64,000 bases of DNA from the NCBI GenBank assembly GCA_005883215.1, contig VAYS01000015.1, positions 22,002 through 86,001 on the forward strand, written 5' to 3'. Source of the DNA: Actinomycetota bacterium (lineage in GTDB: Bacteria; Actinomycetota; Thermoleophilia; Solirubrobacterales; Solirubrobacteraceae). The translations under genes and the position numbers were made by a program. The stretch's first letter is position 1; every line of letters starts with the position of its first letter. Below are positions 17,504 to 25,604 of this stretch, piece after piece. A model generated the notes under the pieces. The model was not told where the DNA came from. It worked only from the letters and a program-made list of their open reading frames with translations, and did not search any database.

Positions 17504-18694
17504 ATGAATCGTCGAGAGTTCACGCCCGCTCGCGCCGGGCGGAGCGGCGGCCCGGCCCGGCCAAAAGCTCTGGGCCGGCTGCGGCGCACGCGCCTTCCGC
17601 TGATCGCCGTGCTCGGGCTCGCGCTGTTCGCCACCGCGGCGACTGGGGCCAACGCTCAGCAGTTCGCCGGCGTCAACACACACGTGCTCGATACCTACGG
17701 CGACGGGTGGTCGCAGCTTCGGATCCAGTATGCGGCGATGCTGCTGCAGAACGTCCCCGCCACCCAGCCCAAGGTGGTGCGAATCGACCTGCGCTGGAAT
17801 CAGCTCGAGCCGCAGGGGGCCGGCAACTATGACGCCGGCTACGTCTCGCAGATCGACAACGTCGTCAGCTGGGCCCAGGGCTGGGGGATGAAGCCGCTGT
17901 TCGTGGTCCTCGGCACGCCGTGCTGGGCGTCGAGCGCGCCCACCGCCGTCACCCAGGGTTGCGCGAATACCTCAGCCGGGGATGCCTATCCGCCGACCAA
18001 GCCGCGCCGCTACGCAGACGCGATGAGGTACCTGGCCCAGCGCTACGGCAGCCGAGTCGCCGGATGGGAGCTCTGGAACGAGCCCAACCTGTCCTACTTC
18101 TGGAACTCGGCCAACCCGGCCGCCGACTACGTCAAGCTCGTCGGGGCTGCTTATCCGGCGATCAAGTCGGTGAGCACCGTGCCGGTTGTGGCCGGCGCCC
18201 TGTCGCTGTCGGACTACGACTTCACCGGTCGGCTGTACGCCGACGGCATCAAGGGCAAGCTCGACGTGCTCTCGATCCACCCCTACAGCTTCCAGTGCTC
18301 GCCGCTGGCCCTCGGGTCGGATCCCTGCCTGTCTCCGTACGGGACCGAGGCGAGCTTTAGCGACGGCCCGCCGGCGGTGCGCAGCGTGATGCTCCAGTAC
18401 GGTGATCGCTCGCCCCTGTGGCTGACCGAGGTGGGATGGAACACCTCGACCGCGGCAAGCGGCGTCGGCCTGAGCACGCAGGCGACGTACGTGGACCAGG
18501 CCTACCGGCAGGTACCGAACTGGTCGTCTGCGGTCGGGTCGGCAGTCAACGTCCAGGGAGTCTTCTCCTACGAACTCCAGGATGAGGGCACCGATCCGGG
18601 CAACGCCGAGGAGAACTACGGGCTGCTCTATGTGAACGGCGGCCAGAAGCCGGCGGCGTCGGTCTTTGAGCAGGACGCCGCCCTGCTGAAGTAG
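17504..18694 (+). CDS. Secreted GH39-like glycoside hydrolase, paralogue 1
   Basis: A 396-residue exported clan GH-A glycosidase, the first of three paralogues. AGGAG lies 5 bases before ATG 17504, so that codon is preferred to the ATG at 17501. A signal peptide with an Arg-rich start and the core LPLIAVLGLALFATAATGANA leads to QQFAGVNTH. WELWNEPN holds the likely acid/base E193 and WLTEVGW the likely nucleophile E309. LGTPCWASSAP and a downstream Cys probably form a disulfide. The closest concept is PslG-type enzymes, which trim or release the polysaccharide of a neighbouring locus. Substrate is unknown. Confidence 0.85.
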   Translation: MNRREFTPARAGRSGGPARPKALGRLRRTRLPLIAVLGLALFATAATGANAQQFAGVNTHVLDTYGDGWSQLRIQYAAMLLQNVPATQPKVVRIDLRWNQLEPQGAGNYDAGYVSQIDNVVSWAQGWGMKPLFVVLGTPCWASSAPTAVTQGCANTSAGDAYPPTKPRRYADAMRYLAQRYGSRVAGWELWNEPNLSYFWNSANPAADYVKLVGAAYPAIKSVSTVPVVAGALSLSDYDFTGRLYADGIKGKLDVLSIHPYSFQCSPLALGSDPCLSPYGTEASFSDGPPAVRSVMLQYGDRSPLWLTEVGWNTSTAASGVGLSTQATYVDQAYRQVPNWSSAVGSAVNVQGVFSYELQDEGTDPGNAEENYGLLYVNGGQKPAASVFEQDAALLK

Positions 18695-18698
18695 GCGG

Positions 18699-18722
18699 GG
18701 GTGCCGCCGTCCGGGCGCACCC
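18699..18722 (+). terminator. Weak hairpin after GH39-like paralogue 1
   Basis: GGGTGC at 18699-18704 pairs with GCACCC at 18717-18722 just past the stop of paralogue 1. There is no U-tract, so function as a terminator is a guess. Confidence 0.3.
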
Positions 18723-18810
18723 GCGGATGCCGGCGGCCTAGGCCCGTCAAGATGCGACTCGATTTGGCCGATATGTCCTGTGGGTCGCACCGCCGCGATC
18801 CCCAATCAGG

Positions 18811-18892
18811 CGCTCGCTGGCTAGGCAGGGGGAGCCTCGCCCACCAGCGCCCCTGCGTCAGAAGGACGTGCGCCACGGTTAGCCAGCGAGCG
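18811..18892 (+). ncRNA. Structured 5' leader RNA upstream of GH39-like paralogue 2
   Basis: A closing stem of 13 perfect base pairs joins CGCTCGCTGGCTA (18811-18823) to TAGCCAGCGAGCG (18880-18892). Inside it, GCAGGGG (18825-18831) pairs with CCCCTGC (18850-18856), and CGTC (18856-18859) can pair with GACG (18865-18868) across a 5-base loop. The element ends 38 bases before the ATG of paralogue 2. I do not recognise it as a known riboswitch class. It may be a cis-regulatory RNA or a 5' stabiliser. Confidence 0.5.
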
Positions 18893-18930
18893 GACGGGAA
18901 GGCCAATAGGTAGAGGAAGATGGAGCCGCC

Positions 18931-20349
18931 ATGGTCCGTCCCCTGACACCGAATCGAGTCGTGCGCGGGCGCCCTCGCATGGGGCGCGTCACGGCGCTGG
19001 TCGTGCTCGCCATCGCGCTCCTCTCGGCTGGCTTTGCGAGCGTCGCTCGGGCCGGGCAGTTCGCCGGCGTAAACGACCATCTGCTGCGGGCCTACAGCTA
19101 TCCGTCGCGCGAGGCCAGGCTGAGCTCCGCGCAGGCGCTAGGCGCCAAGGTGGTGCGTTCTGACCTGCGCTGGGATCAGCTCTATCCCAACGCGGAGGGC
19201 CGGGCCGACCCGGAGTATCTGTCGGAGATTGACGCGGTCGTCAGCACCGCCCAGTCGCACGGGATCAAGCTGCTGTTCACCGTGCTCGGCACGCCGTGCT
19301 GGGCGTCGAGCGCGCCTCAGAACATGAGGGAGACCTGCGCACCGGGAGTGTCGGCCTACCCCCCGACCAGTCCCCAGTACTACGCCGAGGCGCTGCAGTT
19401 CCTGGCTCAACGCTACGGCGACGCGGTCGCCGGGTGGGAGGTCTGGAACGAGCCTAACATCTCCTATTTCTGGAACTCGAGCGATCCCGCGGGCGACTAC
19501 GTCAAGCTGATCCAGGCGGCGTATCCCGCAATCAAGCGTGTCACCAGCGCGCCGGTGGTCGGCGGTGCCGTTTCCTTGAGCGATACCGACTTCGTTGGTC
19601 GGCTCTACGCCGACGGGATCAAGGGCAACCTGGACGCGCTCTCGATCCACCCCTATAGCTTCAACTACTCCCCGCTCACCCCGGGCAGCCTGTCCTTCTA
19701 CGGGGGACCGGTTTCCAGCTTCGTCGACGGCGTGCCGGCGGTCCACAACGTGATGCTCGACCGTGGCGACAGCAGCCCGATATGGCTGACCGAGTTCGGC
19801 TGGAACACCTCGACGAGCGGGGTCAGCCCTGCCACGCAGGCGACCTACGTGACCGAGGCCTATACCCAGATGCAGAGCTGGCCCTTCGTCCAGGGCGGGC
19901 TGTACTACGAGCTTCAAGACGAGGGCACGGACCCCACCAGCAGCGAGCAGAACTACGGCCTGCTGTACAACGGCGGCAGCCAGAAGCCGGCGGCCGGCGC
20001 ATATCAGCGGATCGCCACGACGGTATCCGCGCCCGCCCCGTCCTCCCCGTCTGGCGCTCATCCCGGTTCCGGCGGCGGGTCCGGAGCCAGCGGCGCCTCT
20101 GGCGCTAAGGCCACCGCCTGCAAGGCCTCCCGTCGCCCCGCCGCCAATCGGCCCAAAAAGAAGCACCGAGCGTCGACGGCGGCCAAGAAGCGTCGAGGCG
20201 CCCGAGGGCGCCCGCGCGGCCGTCGAGGCGGCGCACGAGCCTGCCGGCCCGCGCGCCGCCCGCGACGCCGGGGGGCGCGTCGATCGCGACATGCCCCAGC
20301 GCGAGGCTGTCACGGTCACGCACGGGCACGCTGCCGTCGATCGTCCTAG
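18931..20349 (+). CDS. Secreted GH39-like glycoside hydrolase with basic tail, paralogue 2
   Basis: A 472-residue paralogue of the preceding enzyme. The signal peptide has the core VTALVVLAIALLSAGFASVARA, and the mature part starts GQFAGVNDH. WEVWNEPN contains the likely acid/base E174 and WLTEFGW the likely nucleophile E288. GTPCWASSAP, SIHPYSF and YYELQDEGTD are shared by all three copies. It is unusual in its C-terminal extension of about 100 residues: a Ser/Gly/Ala linker followed by a very Arg/Lys-rich tail with several Cys. That tail could hold the enzyme at an anionic cell surface or polymer. The structured leader lies directly upstream. Confidence 0.85.
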   Translation: MVRPLTPNRVVRGRPRMGRVTALVVLAIALLSAGFASVARAGQFAGVNDHLLRAYSYPSREARLSSAQALGAKVVRSDLRWDQLYPNAEGRADPEYLSEIDAVVSTAQSHGIKLLFTVLGTPCWASSAPQNMRETCAPGVSAYPPTSPQYYAEALQFLAQRYGDAVAGWEVWNEPNISYFWNSSDPAGDYVKLIQAAYPAIKRVTSAPVVGGAVSLSDTDFVGRLYADGIKGNLDALSIHPYSFNYSPLTPGSLSFYGGPVSSFVDGVPAVHNVMLDRGDSSPIWLTEFGWNTSTSGVSPATQATYVTEAYTQMQSWPFVQGGLYYELQDEGTDPTSSEQNYGLLYNGGSQKPAAGAYQRIATTVSAPAPSSPSGAHPGSGGGSGASGASGAKATACKASRRPAANRPKKKHRASTAAKKRRGARGRPRGRRGGARACRPARRPRRRGARRSRHAPARGCHGHARARCRRSS

Positions 20350-20355
20350 ATAGTG

Positions 20356-20371
20356 GCGTCCTCGAGGACGC
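20356..20371. terminator. Palindrome between convergent GH39-like genes
   Basis: GCGTCCTCGAGGACGC is a perfect 16-base palindrome in the 32-base gap between paralogues 2 and 3, which converge. It can form a small hairpin in either transcript and may be a shared terminator. Confidence 0.5.
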
Positions 20372-20381
20372 AGTGCTGCCC

Positions 20382-21584
20382 CTAGGGAGCGCGGTGCTGC
20401 CCTGCGTGGCGGCGACGTCCCACGGCGAACAGCGAGCGCGTGAGCGCCAGCACCGGGGAAGCTGCCGCGTGCGCGAGCGCAACGAAAAAGCGCCGTAGCA
20501 CCCTCGCCGCCTGCCGTTCCATCGCCAGCCCAGCCGACGCCGAGCGGAACGCCGCGGCGCCCGGCTTGGGGTGGCCGTCGTAGTAATAGAGGCCCTCGTT
20601 CTGCTGGTTGTTTGCCCGGTCGGTGCCTTGGTCCTGGAGCTCGTAGTAGAACCCGCCCTGGACGTAAGGCCAGGACTGGATCTGCGCGTAGGCCTGGCTC
20701 ACGTACTGGGCCTGCGTAGCTGGGCCGACTCCGCTCTTGGACGTGTCCCAGCCAAACTCGGTCAGCCAGATCGGCCGCTCGTCACCGTGTTTGACCATCA
20801 GCTTGTGGACGGCCTGGACTCCGTCGATGAAGCTCGACTCCGCCGTGCCGTAGTAGGAGCTATCGGCCGGCGTCAGCGGCGAGTCGTTGAAGCTGTAGGG
20901 GTGGATCGAGAACACATCGAATTTGCCCTCGATCCCGTCGTCATAGAGCTGTCCCACGAAGTGGGTGTCGCTGCGCGATACGGCACCGGCGATCACCGGT
21001 ACCGCGCTCACGCGCTTGACCGCCGCGTAGGCGGATCCCACCAGCGCGACGTAGTCCGCCGCGCGATCGTGCGCGTTCCAGAAGTACGAGAGGTTGGGCT
21101 CGTTCCAGATCTGCCAGCCCGCCACATTGCGCCCGTAGCGGCGTGCGAGAAACGCCATCGTGTTGGCGTAATAGCTCGGGCTGGTCGGCGGGTAGGCGCT
21201 CCAGCTCCCGCCCGGGGTGCAGCCGCGTTTGACGTCGGTGGGGGCGCTTGACGCCCAACACGGCGTCCCCAGAACGGCGAACAGGGGCTTGATCCCGAAT
21301 GAGCGAGCGAGGCTGACCACCGAATCGATCCGTGAGAGGTAGGTGCGGTCGTAGTGGCCCTCGGCCGCGGGCTCGAGCTGCTCCCAGCGGAGATCGGCGC
21401 GTATCGCCTTGGCCCCGAGTCGCGCCGCGTGTCGCATGTCGAGCTCTCGGCGCAGGTACATCGAGGGCGACAGCATGTGGTCGTTGACGCCGGCGAACTG
21501 CTCGGTGCCCGCGGACGGGATGCCGGGGAACAGGAAAGACCCGAGCGATAGAAGCGCGAAGCGCCGGCGCAACAGGCTGTTCAT
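20382..21584 (-). CDS. Secreted GH39-like glycoside hydrolase, paralogue 3
   Basis: A 400-residue third copy, on the opposite strand. The signal segment is short (RRRFALLSLGSFLFPGIPSAG) and the mature start is EQFAGVNDH. WQIWNEPN carries the likely acid/base E162 and WLTEFGW the likely nucleophile E276. The two conserved cysteines in GTPCWASSAP and the following GC are kept. The C-terminal 45 residues form a basic, Ala-rich extension. Its start lies only 17 bases from the outer copy of the tRNA-Asp attachment repeat, so its original upstream region may have been displaced by the element to the right. Confidence 0.85.
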   Translation of the reverse strand: MNSLLRRRFALLSLGSFLFPGIPSAGTEQFAGVNDHMLSPSMYLRRELDMRHAARLGAKAIRADLRWEQLEPAAEGHYDRTYLSRIDSVVSLARSFGIKPLFAVLGTPCWASSAPTDVKRGCTPGGSWSAYPPTSPSYYANTMAFLARRYGRNVAGWQIWNEPNLSYFWNAHDRAADYVALVGSAYAAVKRVSAVPVIAGAVSRSDTHFVGQLYDDGIEGKFDVFSIHPYSFNDSPLTPADSSYYGTAESSFIDGVQAVHKLMVKHGDERPIWLTEFGWDTSKSGVGPATQAQYVSQAYAQIQSWPYVQGGFYYELQDQGTDRANNQQNEGLYYYDGHPKPGAAAFRSASAGLAMERQAARVLRRFFVALAHAAASPVLALTRSLFAVGRRRHAGQHRAP

Positions 21585-22161
21585 CGGCGCATGGCAGGCG
21601 AGAAGGCGAAGTGTCTATAGCGGGAGCGACCGGCGTGGAACCCACGAAAGACACCCCATCGAGATTCGGGCGTGAAGTATGCCGAGACAACCCCAGCCGA
21701 CACGTGGTGTCAGCAAGGTAACGCAGTAGGGGCCTGACGATCGAGCTCATTGCTTGTGCCTGGAGCGCGCTGCGCGCCGACCTGTCCGCGCTTCTGGTTG
21801 CGCAAAAGCATCACCGTCCGCCGCTCCAGATGAGCCCTCGATTCGCTGCTGGAAGGATCGAGGAGGAACAGCGACGCGCCGAGGATCGCTGCGTGCTCCT
21901 TATCCTCAGCAACGGCAGAATGATCCATATTCCTGCTTCTGGCGAACAGCAGGGCGCTGGGTGGCCGTGAGCCGTGACCTGCTTTCGCGCCGGCGCGCGC
22001 ATCGGCTCCCGGATCCGCCGAGGAGCCGCGGGTAGCGCGGCGGGCGACGCATCGATGCCGGGCGCGATTCCATGTCGAGAACCGCCGGCCGGCTTCGCTC
22101 ACCAGGCGAGGGCCTCGACCGGCGCGGCCCACGACACCAAGGGATCCGGAGGATGTGTCTC
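21585..22161. other. Gene-poor left end of the putative island
   Basis: These 577 bases hold the outer attachment-like repeat at 21601-21646 and otherwise no supported gene. Open frames here lack ribosome sites and protein-like composition. It probably is decayed mobile-element DNA. Confidence 0.5.
21601..21646. repeat. Outer attachment-like direct repeat (copy of tRNA-Asp 3' end)
   Basis: It matches 25236-25281 at 38 of 46 positions, with a 13-base identical core (TAGCGGGAGCGAC). The match covers part of the tRNA-Asp acceptor and T arm and also about 20 bases beyond the tRNA 3' end. That is more than the usual similarity between unrelated tRNAs. The rest of a tRNA is absent here. Confidence 0.7.
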
Positions 22162-22602
22162 ATGTCGCATATACGACGTTTCGACCATGTCGGCATCACC
22201 GTCGCGGACCTTGACACGGTGACGGCGTTTTTCGTCGGGCTAGGCCTCGAGGTCGAGGGCCGGACGTTCGTAGAGGGCGAGTTCGTGGACACCGTCATCG
22301 GCATCCCCGGCTCCCGCAGTCACATCGTCATGCTGCGGCCGCCCGGGGGAGGTCCTGGGCTGGAGCTGTCGAGCTTCGTCTGGCCGGAACACGAGCCAGG
22401 CTCACCCACCGCCATGGCCAACGAACTGGGGCTGCGCAACGTGTCATTCGAAGTCGACGACTTGCAGGCGACCGTCGACCGGCTGGCTGCGGACGGCTAC
22501 GGCCTGGTCGGCGGCATCGGTCAGTACGAGAACATCTGGCGCATGGCCTACGTGCGCGGTCCAGAGGGGATCATCGTGTCCCTGGCTGAGCGGATCGGCT
22601 GA
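22162..22602 (+). CDS. VOC (glyoxalase-like) family protein
   Basis: A 146-residue vicinal-oxygen-chelate protein. Each half begins with a beta strand carrying a metal-type position: RRFDHVGITVADLDTVTAFF at the N-terminus and LRNVSFEVDDLQATVDRL near residue 95, ending with YVRGPEGIIVSLAE. ATG 22162 has GGAGG 9 bases upstream; an in-frame ATG at 22153 overlaps that site and is less likely. Members include glyoxalase, dioxygenases, epimerases and resistance proteins, and the residues here do not decide which. It lies inside the putative island. Confidence 0.85.
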   Translation: MSHIRRFDHVGITVADLDTVTAFFVGLGLEVEGRTFVEGEFVDTVIGIPGSRSHIVMLRPPGGGPGLELSSFVWPEHEPGSPTAMANELGLRNVSFEVDDLQATVDRLAADGYGLVGGIGQYENIWRMAYVRGPEGIIVSLAERIG

Positions 22603-22716
22603 CACGCCCCGACGTCGCAGCCCGTGGGGGCCATGCCGATGGTCTTGATGGCGCTGTCGCCGCCTCCCAACGTCGCGATGACGATCGACTCGGTCCGCCC
22701 AAGCGCGCCGTTCTCG

Positions 22717-23067
22717 CTATGAATCGCTGTCGAGCGATGCTCCGCCGAATCCCAGTTCGTTGCCGTCGGGGTCGCGGTAGACCGCCTTGCGGACGCCGTT
22801 GGAATAGGTCTCGCACTCGTCGGGCTCAAGCCCGCGGGCCGCGATCGCGTCCAGATGCGCATCGAGATCGTCGACGAAGATCGTCACCACGCAGTAGCCC
22901 GCGCCATTGGCGTGCTCCAGGACGTAGACCGATCGCTCGTCGGCAAGCGTCCAGACCGCCTCAGTGGCGTGCGGGAAGAACGTCGGCTCGCCGAGCAACC
23001 GCTCGTACCACGATCGCGCCGCTTGGAAGTCCCGCACGCGCAGACCTGCGAAGAGGTGCAACGACAC
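22717..23067 (-). CDS. VOC (glyoxalase/bleomycin-resistance-like) family protein
   Basis: A 116-residue single-module VOC protein that would work as a dimer. It has LHLFAGLRVRDFQAARSWYERLLGEP, FVDDLDAHLDAIAARGLEP and YRDPDGNELGF, the last with the usual terminal acidic ligand. The start is GTG 23067. It is unrelated in detail to the other VOC protein nearby. The 247 bases between it and the divergent amidohydrolase should hold both promoters. Its substrate is unknown. Confidence 0.85.
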   Translation of the reverse strand: MSLHLFAGLRVRDFQAARSWYERLLGEPTFFPHATEAVWTLADERSVYVLEHANGAGYCVVTIFVDDLDAHLDAIAARGLEPDECETYSNGVRKAVYRDPDGNELGFGGASLDSDS

Positions 23068-23314
23068 CGCGGCGAGTTTAGTTCGCGCGGCCGCTGAGAC
23101 GCCGTCGCTTTGGCCCGATCCGACACGTCTGACTTGTCGAGGGCTTCGCGGCTGTGATGAAGACGACGAGAGTCCGCGGCGAGCCTCGAAATGCGCGACA
23201 GCAGGGCCTTGGTGGCAACGAGGAGGCGTGAAAGCGTCGCAGCGACTGGGTGGACCTGGTCGGCGGAACCGCGTCAGCGACGTCCAAAAGCTTGGCGGTG
23301 GTTATGGTCGCGTC

Positions 23315-25015
23315 GTGCCGGCGGAGGGTCTTGTTCTACGGGGAGTGGCGATCACGATGGATCCTCGCCGGCCCGAGGTCGAGGCGGTGGGGATCCGCGG
23401 CGGCGTTATCGAGGCGGTCGGATCGGCAGCGGAGGCGTGCGCGGCGCTGGGCGAGGGCGTCGAGGTCGTGGAGCTGGGCGGCGGCGCGGCCCTCCCGGCA
23501 TTCATCGACGCGCACCATCACTACTCGCTCGCCGCCTTCGATGCCGGCACGCCCGACCTGCACCTCCCGTCGGGCAGCTCGATCGCCGACGTATTGGGCC
23601 TGGTCGAGCGGGCGGTCGGAGCGGGTGGCGGGGACGGGTGGCTGCGGCTGCAGGGGTATGACCCGGCAAAGCTCCAAGAAGGGCGAGGACCGCGGGTTGA
23701 CGAACTCGACGAGGTCTGCCCCGATCGCCCACTGCTGCTGATCGCGTTCAGCTTCCACGACGGCTGCCTGAACGCGCGTGGCCTCGCCGAGATGGGCTGG
23801 GATCGGGGGTCCGCGGACCCGCCGAACGGGCGGCTGCTCCGGGGCCGCGGCGGGCGCTTGACGGGCGAGGTGTCCGAGGGCGCGTTCTTCCTGGCCGAGG
23901 CCCGCTCGCGCGATTCGCTGCTCGTGCGCGGCGAGGACGCTTGGATGGCCGCATGCGAGGCGCACGGTCGGGCGCTGCTTGCGAGCGGGATCGTGCGGGT
24001 GGGCGACGCCGCGGTGGCGCCTGCGTTCGAGCGCCTGTACCAGCGGGCGGCCGCCGACGGTCGGCTGCCCGTGATCGTGCATCAGATGCCGGTCGCCGCG
24101 GCGAGCGTGCTTGAGCCGCGCTTTGATGGTGAGCCGACCGGAGCGGGGGACGCCGCTGCCCCAGTCGGGCCGGCAAAGCTGTTCATGGACGGCGCTGAGC
24201 GCTGCGCGCTGTGCTTCTCGATTACGCAGCTCGCGCGCTCGGGAATGGCGACGCTGCGGCGGGCCGTGGGCGGCGCGGGGCTGGCCGGGCTCAGAGCAGG
24301 CTCGCGAGTGCGTTGGAAGCGCGGCCGCGACGGCCTCCTCCACTCAGGGATGCTGTTCTGGGATCAGCCAACGCTCGACGCGGCCGTCAGCCGAGCGGGC
24401 GAGCGCGGACTACAGGTCGCCCAGCATGCGATCGGCAACGAGGCGATCGCGCAGGCAGTTACCGCCCTCGAACACAGCGGCCGCGCGTTGGAGGGATTGC
24501 CGGGTCGTCCGCGCCTTGAGCACACCATGCTGCTCGACGATGCGCTGGCCCGGCGCATCGGCGACGCCGGAGCGATCGCCGTCGTCCAGCCGTACTTCGT
24601 CTATGACTTCCTCGGCGACGCGGCAGCGCTGACGCCACCGCCCGACCCAATCCGCGCGAAGCCTCTCCGCACGCTGCTTAGCAGCGGCGTCACTCTGGCA
24701 GGCAGCTCCGATTATCCGGTCTCGCACTACGACGTGCTCGCGGCGATCCAAGCGGCGGTGACCAGGCGCACGCGCCACGATCGGGTATGCGAGCCCGACG
24801 AAGCGCTGAGCGTTGAGGAGGCCCTGCGCGCCTACACCGTTGGCGGCGCACTGGCGCTCGGGGTCGACCACGAGACGGGAACGCTCGAACCCGGAAAGCG
24901 CGCCGACATCGTCGTCTTGTCTGACAACCCTCTTCGGATTGCCCCTGATTCTCTGACCGACGTGCGCGTCCTACGCACCTACACCGGCGGCCGCCTCGCC
25001 TACGAGCGAAGCTAA
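23315..25015 (+). CDS. Amidohydrolase, YtcJ-like
   Basis: A 566-residue metal-dependent amidohydrolase of the YtcJ/exoenzyme-regulatory AepA type. After a small N-terminal beta domain, LPAFIDAHHHYSL carries the first metal histidines (the HxH motif appears as AHHH). Later come VAQHAIGNEAI, RLEHTMLLDD and LAGSSDYPVSHYD with the catalytic Asp, and the C-terminal strand GTLEPGKRADIVVLSDNP. GTG 23315 is the best start for the sandwich domain; the frame upstream is a shadow. It lies in the putative island, just before the recombinase remnant. Substrate is unknown. Confidence 0.87.
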   Translation: MPAEGLVLRGVAITMDPRRPEVEAVGIRGGVIEAVGSAAEACAALGEGVEVVELGGGAALPAFIDAHHHYSLAAFDAGTPDLHLPSGSSIADVLGLVERAVGAGGGDGWLRLQGYDPAKLQEGRGPRVDELDEVCPDRPLLLIAFSFHDGCLNARGLAEMGWDRGSADPPNGRLLRGRGGRLTGEVSEGAFFLAEARSRDSLLVRGEDAWMAACEAHGRALLASGIVRVGDAAVAPAFERLYQRAAADGRLPVIVHQMPVAAASVLEPRFDGEPTGAGDAAAPVGPAKLFMDGAERCALCFSITQLARSGMATLRRAVGGAGLAGLRAGSRVRWKRGRDGLLHSGMLFWDQPTLDAAVSRAGERGLQVAQHAIGNEAIAQAVTALEHSGRALEGLPGRPRLEHTMLLDDALARRIGDAGAIAVVQPYFVYDFLGDAAALTPPPDPIRAKPLRTLLSSGVTLAGSSDYPVSHYDVLAAIQAAVTRRTRHDRVCEPDEALSVEEALRAYTVGGALALGVDHETGTLEPGKRADIVVLSDNPLRIAPDSLTDVRVLRTYTGGRLAYERS

Positions 25016-25023
25016 CCGCCAGA

Positions 25024-25255
25024 CAGCCTCCAGGGTTCGCTTCACAGGCCGAGCAGCTACTCAGCAACTTCGTGAGCTTCTGGGAGACCGAGACCTCCCC
25101 GACCGAGCGCCGCAAGCTCATCGCCACGCTCTTCGACCGGCTTTGGCAAACGACGGGCGCATCGTCGCCGTCAGGCCCCACCCCGCCTTCTCCCGCTACT
25201 TCCAGGCGACCGCCCAGATCGCCGGGAGCGAGAAGAGAAGGCGAGGTGTCATTAG
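25024..25255 (+). pseudogene. Serine recombinase, C-terminal remnant with frameshift
   Basis: Only the C-terminal end of a large serine recombinase is left. The frame reads AEQLLSNFVSFWETETSPTE and then RRKLIATLFDRLWQ. One A seems to be missing from the CAAA run at 25147-25150. Adding it restores NDGRIVAVRPHPAFSRYFQ, a typical end for this family. The corrected frame then runs through the attachment repeat into the antisense of tRNA-Asp and stops at 25308-25310. The N-terminal catalytic domain is absent. It is not functional and probably dates the island as old. Confidence 0.75.
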
Positions 25256-25281
25256 CGGGAGCGACGGGACTCGAACCCGCG
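25236..25281. repeat. Inner attachment-like direct repeat at tRNA-Asp 3' end
   Basis: This is the partner of 21601-21646. Bases 25256-25281 are the 3' end of the tRNA gene itself and 25236-25255 lie just outside it. Both parts are matched in the outer copy. Confidence 0.7.
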
Positions 25282-25329
25282 GCCTCTGCCGTGACAGGGC
25301 AGCGCTCTAACCATCTGAGCTACGCCCCC
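25256..25329 (-). tRNA. tRNA-Asp (GTC)
   Basis: A 74-base cloverleaf on the minus strand. The acceptor GGGGGCG pairs with CGCTCCC with one G-U pair, the D stem is GCTC/GAGC, the anticodon stem is CTGCC/GGCAG with loop CTGTCAC (anticodon GTC), and the T loop is TTCGAGT. The discriminator is G and CCA is not encoded. The 3' end faces the recombinase remnant. Confidence 0.95.
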
Positions 25330-25571
25330 GAGAGCGACTCCAAGACAGTATGACAAGGCGGCCGATCAGCCACCGCGGGCGATCTGCTCCATAAGGAGCG
25401 CCCCGGCCGGATGCGGGAGGCGGTACGACTCGATGAGCTGGCGCTCGGGGCGCGGAGTCTCGCTGGCGCGGCGCCGGTGGGCGCCTGCCCTCGTTCCCTG
25501 AAGCCGCAGCTCGATGTCAGACCATGTCCCGCCCCGGCCGCCCAGCCCTCGACGACCCCGGGGCGGGGAGG

Positions 25572-25604
25572 CATACAGCGAGTATGTAGCATACATTTTG
25601 TATG
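25572..25604. promoter_or_regulatory. Tandem palindromic operator overlapping the TetR start
   Basis: CATAC-N5-GTATG occurs twice, at 25572-25586 and 25590-25604, with centres 18 bases apart. The second copy includes the ATG at 25602. TACATT at 25592-25597 could be a -10 box giving a nearly leaderless transcript, since no Shine-Dalgarno precedes the ATG. The arrangement suggests autorepression by the TetR protein. Binding is inferred. Confidence 0.6.

Larger units (their letters stand above)
21601..25281. mobile_element. Degenerate integrative element at tRNA-Asp
   Basis: An interval of about 3.7 kb is bounded by the 46-bp imperfect direct repeats. The intact tRNA-Asp stands at the right end and only its 3' fragment at the left, the normal layout after site-specific integration into a tRNA 3' end. 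It contains a broken serine recombinase next to the right repeat, two VOC genes and an amidohydrolase. The element is probably no longer mobile. Whether this recombinase did the integration is inference; tRNA ends are more often used by tyrosine integrases. Confidence 0.6.
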
